Origin: Deroplatys truncata | Lineage: Eukaryota > Arthropoda > Insecta > Mantodea > Mantidae | Reading direction: 5' to 3' | DNA: 64,000 nt | NCBI GenBank assembly: GCA_030765065.1 | Contig: CM060986.1 | Span: 78,671,573-78,735,572 of the forward strand | Shown here: one piece after another, positions 56,972 through 64,000 of the stretch | Numbering within the stretch: position 1 is the first letter of the stretch | How the letters are laid out: the number at the start of each line of letters is the position of its first letter | Notes under the pieces: model-generated | What the model was told of the DNA's origin: nothing | Database searches by the model: none | Seen by the model: the letters and a program-made list of their open reading frames with translations, nothing else | Position numbers and translations under genes: made by a program

Positions 56972-57957
56972 GAAGTATAGCTCAGACAGGTATTTCTTAC
57001 TATTTCAGAACCATGTACGACTACAATGTATTTTGGATTTGACAGATGTTTTCAGTGTTCTTTTCTCTTTACTGTCTTTGGTTGACATAACCGTCTGTCA
57101 GTGCTTTGGACATTTACTTGCAAACATATAAAAACATAACACCATCAGCTATTTTCATCATTTTTAGTGAACTATGTTGTTTTTAACTAGCTGTAGAATA
57201 AACATATCAAATTTCATTTACTTTGATATCTCTTACTTTCTTGCATAAATTATCAAACTGTCAATGCAATTAATGATTCTCTCAATAAATCTATGATAGA
57301 GGAAATACACAGCCCATATGCATTTTTCACTAGAAATGTGTGTGCCACATGTGTGGGGGCGGGAGAAAAGCATGTCTATTTTTGTGGTAGCTAAACTGCA
57401 ATATGTCTGACAAGCATTTGAGGGCATCTATCAGCATACAATACATACACTCGTTCAATACCATCCATCAACATAACAAAACCTTCATCATGTGATATTC
57501 ATGTGAATATCATCACTACTGGTAGTAGTAGCAGTAAGGTATTTGTTAAATGTTAACTTTTATACTTCTATCATTAGCTACAGAAATAAAGTAAAAAATT
57601 CAATTGTCACTGTATTGTTTAACATATCTGAGCTTCCTTTGCCAACATAAATATTAACATTTCTTTTTGTAACATTTCTCAGTATCAAAAGTATTACTAT
57701 CTGCATATCTGGGGTTTGGGTACACTGTCTTTTTGTATGTTTCCCTTCTTGAAAATGCAGGAATTCATAAAAACATTCCCTATGAAAATTGTTTGTTTTG
57801 AAGAGCTCTATGTAGTTCTCTAAGTAATAGCTCTAAGGACCACAGAGATCCATTTTATGGATACAACTCAATGTTTCAGTGGACCGCTGGCTTGTAGAAA
57901 TCTTAAATTGGTCCAGAAACGTAGCAGCCATATGAACAAGTAAGGCACAATAAGTAT
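56972..57957. other. No feature recognised
   Basis: AT-rich DNA between the tandem duplication and the Jockey-like LINE; frames are short and unlike any family. Confidence 0.45.
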
Positions 57958-60600
57958 TGCTTACGGCGGGCCCCAAGGACCCCTCTGGCGTTTAACGTGT
58001 TAACAACCAGCAAGCATAACCACATAAGAGAATGTCGCACCAAAAGGACAGCAGAGGTTCGGCAGCTTTCGCATAAAGGCATGGACCGGACTGGTCAAAA
58101 ACGCACCTATAGGTAGTCAGGAGCCTCGATGATTAACAGCATTTAAGCCTCGTAGTATCGAGGGTCGTGCTGAAGATTATACAACACACTACTCGCAGTT
58201 TGGAATGGATTAACGTGCAGTAAAAGCGTAAGAACTCTGTGAGATCAGCTACCGAAGTCATGCTGCTTAAAAGAGAATGACCGCAATTAGCCTGCGGTTA
58301 GCGAATATATGAGGATCAACTTAGGTTTCCTGTCGAATACTAGGCATAAAAATTTCACTTCTACGAATGGGAGAACTTCTGGACCCAAACGGAGTGAAGG
58401 TGGGAAAAAACTCCTTTCGGCGACATAGAGGCGGCGTTTCAACAGTAACGTCTGCAGAGAATTGCAAAATATAGCAAAATTGTCGACAAACAGCAATGAC
58501 GATATTCCTGGGAATACACAGTTAACAATGGTATTAATGGCGATAGCATACAAAGTAACGCTGAGTATTGGACCTGGAGGACTAAGTTCTCTTGAGTAAA
58601 AAGATCAGTCTACTCGGACTATAAAAACATGGGTTTAAGGAATTTCGAAAGAACAGTAAACGACCCGGAAAGGCTCACTGTTGCAGAGCACAAAAGATAC
58701 CTGCCATCCAAATCACAAAAAAAAAAGGTTACGGCCTAGGGTTTTCTACAGAAAATGTCCATTATATGTAAGGATAAGGAGACTAGATGATCGACGGTGG
58801 AACGGTGTCGCCCGAAACCACATTAAGCAGAAGATAGAAGATTCTGAGATTCGAGCCACCATACCAGCCGCCTACTGAGCATGCGTTCCATCACGCAAAT
58901 GCAACTGGTGGGAGAAACCGGGCGGTAGTTGCAAAGAAGTTGGCGGTGCTTCCCTGGCTTATAGGTAGAGGAACTGCCCAAAGAGCAGGAAAGGTTCCTT
59001 TGCCATAGATGAGGATGTACATCATAAGGAGAAAGCGTTTATGGAGAGTTATTCTATCATTTGATTATGAATACCGTCTGGTCCAGGAGCTGAGAGTGAA
59101 GAAGAAGAAAGGGAAAACTCCAGCTCCTACATGCTAAAAAGACAGCTACATCACAACTCGCTATTCTACAAGCAAAAGCACAATCTTGAGCTTTTACTGC
59201 TGCTTTAGTGAATAAGAAGACCATAGAGTAATGCGCGGACCTGGAAATTGCTGCAAATATCACGTCGAGAATATCAGAAAGCGCTGACGGATCATGAATC
59301 ACCTTTAGACTGGAAATGGCTGAAGCAAGCAATGTATTTATTTGAGGACGCCGTTTTTGCTATCCCTAGTAATCCTACGGGCTCTTGCATGCAATTTTTA
59401 AAATTGCTTAAGTTGTTAAGCATAGAGTGAGGCTGGAAAACTCGCAGAGCACCTCTTCGTGTACGAATAGCAGCCCGGTAGTCCTCGGACCATCAAGTGA
59501 CTGGGACACGTCGAGAATGGATAGACGACCAGCAGCATAATAACCGATATGTAGTGCTACACCTTGGAATGTACACTTTGGAAGTCACGGTCTGAAAAAA
59601 AGCACAAGGCTACAATAAAGACTTCAATTAGCCCTTCGCAACCGACAGGCAAAAGGGGATGAGGAAAACACGTGGGAGCCTAAAAGGCATATCATATAAG
59701 GAGAATAATCACTGCAATGGGTATCCGAAAAGAAGAAACATTCTAAACAATGAGCAACCTTGATTCTTTGAAGGGGATCAACCCCTACAAAAGTGAGGAT
59801 CAGGATATGAGTGGCTGCAAAGACATCGTCGCATTTAGTCTTCACGCGATAAACTTCGAGACTCCCGGGGAAATTCACTAATTTCCTCTTTGGATAGGTC
59901 GTACAGGAGAGAGGTAGTGACGACACCTTCCGATGAATTCAGGGTACGATGTTTCTCCACCCAAATTGGGAACCTGTAGCAAAGTAGCTTTCAAAATCGT
60001 TATAGTTTGGTACGAGGAATTTGCCTCGATGAGGGGAGAGCTGTTTTGTAAGCACATACAAGTCGCTACTGGGCCAGCTATTTTGTCTAAGGCCGCCTGT
60101 AAAATAAATGGATTAACCCCGCTGGAAAGACTGACCTTTTGACCGGTTTATTATTAGGTAACGACGAACGATGTTGTTACCTCATTCTCACTAGTTCTTT
60201 TTTGTGAATTCGTATGGGTTTGGGTTGAATTGCCATATAGGCTTATGAATTTATCCCCCAGTGCTCCACACCCACCACGGAACCCAAAAAGGGGTCATCC
60301 TACGATGACAGGGCTGCACAGAGGACATACGAGGTAGTGCCCACTCACCTTGGAGGAAATACCTAGTCCTGGTCGATTGGCTAGGGGTGGATTGGTCCCC
60401 ACCTCTCGTTTAGGAAAATACTGAAAATGCGAGCCCTCCCTGAGAACTGAAGAGAAATAGCCAGGGTCAGATTCGCATCTTTCAAACACCAGAATCTTCC
60501 TTTCCACCGACATGGGCATTGGCTACACGAGGGTGGATGTTCTACATTCCCTCATATCTTAGAACAGGCCACAATGAGGGGTAATGTAGCTTGGGACCCC
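57958..60600 (-). mobile_element. Jockey-like LINE with ORF1 and ORF2 relics, endonuclease missing
   Basis: Read from 60.6 kb downwards. ORF1 (gag-like): an N-terminal low-complexity part, VNPFILQAALDKIAGP (near 60.1 kb), EANSSYQTITILKATLLQV, and VYRVKTKCDDVFAATHILIL (near 59.84 kb), as in arthropod Jockey-type gag proteins. ORF2: RITRDSKNGVLKYI-like pre-RT sequence (59.36 kb), SAPGPDGIHNQMI (near 59.08 kb, a hallmark RT N-terminal motif), and after a gap AIAINTIVNCVFPGISSLLF then VDNFAIFC (58.5 kb; the catalytic YVDD reads FVDN) and FVEVKFLCLVFDRK (58.35 kb). The apurinic-type endonuclease would lie between 59.6 and 59.4 kb and is almost wholly absent. The unit is CpG-richer than its surroundings. 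Confidence 0.85.
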
Positions 60601-60875
60601 CAATGAGTCACACCGTACCTACATCACAAATTATAAATATAAATTAACACAAAATTTGAACCAGCAGGTGTAAAAATATAATTATTTGTTGTCCTTGTTA
60701 GTAAGAACATCACTTTTATACCAGCCATTTGCTGCTTTTCTATAACATGAAATGCATGCGTGCAAATAACATTGCGTTTTGAGTTTTACAAATAACAAAT
60801 TCTATTTGTCTTCATGAGGCAATGTTGCACTCTTGTTATTCACTGTTGTTGTATTAGTGAACACACCTCAAACTC
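60601..60875. other. No feature recognised
   Basis: AT-rich spacer between the LINE and the inverted SINE copy. Confidence 0.5.
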
Positions 60876-61168
60876 TTTTTTTTAATTTAATTTATTTATG
60901 GACGCTCTTTAACTGCTGTGGTCCTTATCATCCCATTCTATTTTGGGCGTGAAAGACGGATAATTTTGCTCAGAGGCCTCTTCATCAGGCTTGAGGTTCT
61001 TTTACGTGCCGTAAATCTACGACACAGTACCACCGACTTTACTTCCCTTCCAAAGAAAGCCATGCTAAGGATTCTTAGCCCAAAAAAAAATCATCGCCCT
61101 CCGCCAGGTTTGAACCCGCGACCTCGGGAACTAGAGGCTAGCATGGTAACCAGTACACCACGGAGGAC
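60876..61168 (-). repeat. SINE family 2, second full copy
   Basis: Complement of the 55947-56232 copy: B box GGGTTCAAACC (complement of 61107-61117), head start GTCCTCCGTGG at 61168, the same body blocks, and a tail running into an A/T-rich stretch near 60880. The plus-strand frame 60918-61268 is just this SINE read through. Confidence 0.9.
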
Positions 61169-61464
61169 AACACACACACCTCAAACGTCAGAAGGTTTGG
61201 ACCTGATAATAGTGGCCCATCTTAACCCCCTAAATTCTTTGTGCATATGCATCCAGTCTGTTAATTAGTAATTCACAGTATGGCCCCTCAATGATGTAAT
61301 TAATTGTTGGCCGACACAACAGTAACAAAGTATAACTTAGTGTCAATAATTTTATAGGATTAATATTAAGTTGGCAATCTGTGTAAGAGTGTTTGCTTTT
61401 TTTGTAGGTGTTTTGTTTTCTATTATGAAGTGAAAAATGAAGTAAAAAAAGGTGAACATTACAA

Positions 61465-62293
61465 TAAAAAAAATCTGATGTGTTACACTCACATGACTTT
61501 CTCGACTCTTGTACAAACTATTTTTACAAACGCTTATTCTCCATATGCTTCATGTTAATCAAGATGTTAATCTTATTCCTAATTTTCTTGTAGATGCAAG
61601 CGGAATATGGTAGGTTTTAAGCAATAGTCAAATCTTTTAACTGCTGGTTGCTATGTGGCGCATTTCATTCTCTTTGCATGTCCAGGACATAAAAAAAATT
61701 AATAACGAATTTGAGAAAAAGTATAAGCATTGGAAAATTTAAGGGAATAACAAGCAATATCTCAAAAATGGTTCACTCAACAAAAAAGTGTATGACATAA
61801 ATTGTGTATTTTAACGTGATCTACATTTTTTGTGTAGTAAACTTTTGTTTAGTAACCAGTTATGCAAAAGTCATTTACAATGAAGAATACTTTTGGAGAC
61901 ATTCCCAGAAAATTCAAGATATGCATTTTATTTGTCATAAAAATATCTTAAATATATGATATTTTAATCAAAATCGTTGAGCCATTTTTGAGAAAATTAA
62001 AATTTTCGAAAAATGTTCCTGTAAAGGGTAATCTGGGGTGGGGGGATTTTCTTGAAAACCTTCGTGTCGCTTCTCTGGAAGATACTGAACCTAAATACCA
62101 AGTTTGGTGTTTATTCGACTGTTCGTTTATGAGTTATGCTGTTCAGAGACACACAGACACCACACGGACATGTTTCCAAAAATGCTTTTTTTGGATCTCA
62201 AAACATGTATTTCCGGTGAAATCTCGGTATTGAATTTTTGGGTGGAATATAATACTTCCCCTACTTACTATACGTAGTAGAGAAAGTAAAAAT
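61465..62293 (+). repeat. Dispersed 0.85 kb repeat, copy B
   Basis: Nearly full-length partner of 15433-16292, same orientation, sharing both ends (ACTTTCTCGACT and AGTAGAGAAAGT). It is shorter by about 30 bases through scattered small deletions. It ends about 90 bp before the Copia primer-binding site, so it may have inserted into or beside the Copia LTR. Confidence 0.88.
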
Positions 62294-64000
62294 ATCTTCA
62301 ACAAAGAAAACGTGTAAAACTAACATTTTGTGTTATATATTTAAAATTAAAAGCCGTTAAAAACAGTTTACTTCATAATAAAAAACAGGTTATGGGCCCA
62401 GAGCTCTGTGTATACTGTGAAAAATAAATAAAATAACTGCAGACAAGATGAATAATATTGAGGAAGTGGAGAAGTTTGAACACCTACCCACTCTCAAGGA
62501 TGCAACCACGCTTCCTTTATAGAAACTGGAGATAAAAACTCTGTTTAAAGCTAATGGTTTGTGGAGCTATGTCAATGGCACTGAACATAGAGAAACTAAG
62601 GAAGCTGATCCCAAGAAGCTAGCTGAATGGATATACAAACAAGGATGCACAAGCTAGGAGATACATCCTAGCTACCACTGATATAAGTGCCAAGACTCAT
62701 ATTCTTTGCTGTGAAACCTCAAAACAAGTGCTTTATAAGTTGACTGCTGTATACAACAAGGATAATTCACAACAGAAGCCGCAACTTTGGAGTGATTTCT
62801 ACAACTTCAAGATTAACAAAAATACAGCATCATGTCTAACATTGCTAACCTACAGCATGTGACTTTCAGGCTTAACAGATTGCAAGAGAAGGTAATTGAT
62901 TCAATGCTTATAACAAGGAAAATAGCAGCTTTGTCTGAAGGGTATCACTATTTTAGCAGTGCATGGGATTCCTCCCCTGCTGATAAGAAGGCACTGGAAA
63001 ACCTTAAAAAAGACTTGCTACAGAAGAGGATAAAACTAAAAAACAAACTGAAGAACAACTAGGATTCCAGAAAACAAAAAAAACTGACCAACACTAGAAA
63101 TCAAAGCAAGAAGTTCTTTAAAAGTGTTATGTATTACAAGCATAAAACTGAGGGACATTAAAAATATAACTGTCCAGAAAATAACCAACAAGATAAAAAA
63201 GAAAACTGGGAAGAAATCATATCCTAATAAAGGTATGTTTCCTGAATGTGCATACTGTAAAAAGACTAACCATGATCAAAAAAATGTTTCTTTCAGTCCA
63301 AGCATGAGGGACAAAATAAAAACAAAAAGACAGCATATTTAACTAACCCAGAGAACAGTAATCAGCATACAATGCTGAGTGCTAAACAAGATTTTACATT
63401 CATAGCTGACACTGGTGCTACAGGGCATTTTGTGAAGGATGCAAATATTTTGAAGAACCCTGAAGACAAAATATTAGTAATACGAGACAAAAAAGGGACA
63501 GAAGCTGATTTCTAATCTGCATGGTGAAATTGACTCTAAAGAAGTCACCCTTAAAAATGTGTTGCATCTATCTGGTTTGAGTAGAAATCTACTAGCACTA
63601 AATATGGTGACAAAAAACAATGGCATTGCTATTTTTGATAAACACTCTGTGAAAAACTTTCACAATGGAAAAATCAATGTTGTAGAATGTGAGACTGAGA
63701 TAGAAGGAAGGAAGACAAGCCAGGGGCTCTATGAGATTGATTTGATTGGCCAACATTCTGGAGAAGCTTTCTTGACGCATAGAGATAAGAGTTTTCAAAT
63801 GGCACAATAAATTAGATCACATAAATTTCAGTGATCTGAAGAAAATTCCTGACCTGTATGATGGGGTAGATAGTGATATCAAGAAACTTCAAGATGATGA
63901 GTTATGTGAATCGTGTATTCTCAGCAAGAAAACAAGCAATCATTTTCATTCTGAAAGGACAAGAGCAACAAAACCACTACAGATATCTCTCTCAACACAT
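62294..64000 (+). mobile_element. Copia-type LTR retrotransposon, 5' part, cut by window end
   Basis: A primer-binding site AGGTTATGGGCCCAGAGC (62388-62405) matches the copia type (half initiator tRNA-Met), so the LTR should end just before it. Gag starts MNNIEEVEKFEHLPTLKD (62448) with LFKANGLWSYVNGTEH, then HVTFRLNRLQEKVIDSMLIT and HYFSSAWDSSPADKKALENL (62832-63062). A CAYCKKTNHDQKN knuckle follows (63250). Protease: FIADTGATGHFVKD (near 63400). LKNVLHLSGLSRNLLALNMV (63550) and HNKLDHINFSDLKK...CESCILSKKT (63810-63935) are the pre-integrase zinc region. Stops and frameshifts occur in gag and between blocks, so this copy is probably dead. Integrase core, RT and 3' LTR lie outside. Confidence 0.93.

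Overview
This 64 kb window looks like insect nuclear DNA. It is AT-rich, holds one host gene with small exons and very long introns, and the rest is mostly transposon debris. tRNA-derived SINEs, Penelope-like elements, mariner/Tc1 and pogo elements and a Copia element together fit a large-genome insect. The species cannot be named from the sequence; a polyneopteran is only a guess.

Host gene. Seven coding exons on the minus strand (52872 down to 5646) join in one consistent reading phase and encode an RPRD2-like protein. RPRD proteins carry a CID domain that binds the RNA polymerase II C-terminal domain. Exon order runs: CID C-terminal helices (52716-52872), helical RPRD coiled-coil region (51716-51845, 47821-47996, start of 43442-43604), then low-complexity linkers (34021-34160, 17836-17943). 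A 2.1 kb terminal exon (5646-7724) holds repeated DHR/DYR motifs and an RG/proline-rich tail. The first exons, including the start codon and most of the CID, lie beyond the right edge. The codons seen in the window total about 980. 3' UTR and intergenic sequence lie left of 5646, with a CpG-rich block at about 3.1-4.2 kb.

Intron and flank contents, left to right: a tRNA-SINE (3.2 kb); non-LTR retrotransposon pieces (8.1-9.9 kb); a THAP transposase-like element whose opposite strand encodes a P2X7-C-terminus-like zinc domain (10.7-13.7 kb), flanked by Penelope-like sequence; a dispersed 0.85 kb repeat (15.4 kb); DDE and LINE fragments (19.1-20.0 kb); a Tc1 element with both ends (21.4-22.5 kb); mariner debris and a foldback element (24.5-25.4 kb); an internally deleted pogo-type element (26.1-27.1 kb) and a longer one (28.5-30.6 kb); four Penelope-like GIY-YIG fragments (31-41.5 kb); a LINE C-terminus (39.1-40.2 kb); a DUF4817-type DDE element (41.8-43.1 kb); a hAT element (45.8-47.2 kb); and a mariner with both ends (49.0-50.3 kb).

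Right of the last visible exon are DDE debris (54.7-55.7 kb), three copies of a second tRNA-SINE, a Jockey-like LINE (58.0-60.6 kb), a second copy of the 0.85 kb repeat, and the 5' part of a Copia retrotransposon that runs off the end. Almost every mobile element carries stops or frameshifts, so they are relics.

The best candidate for something little described is the two-part element at 10.7-13.7 kb: a THAP transposase-like relic on one strand converging on a P2X7-C-like Cys domain on the other.
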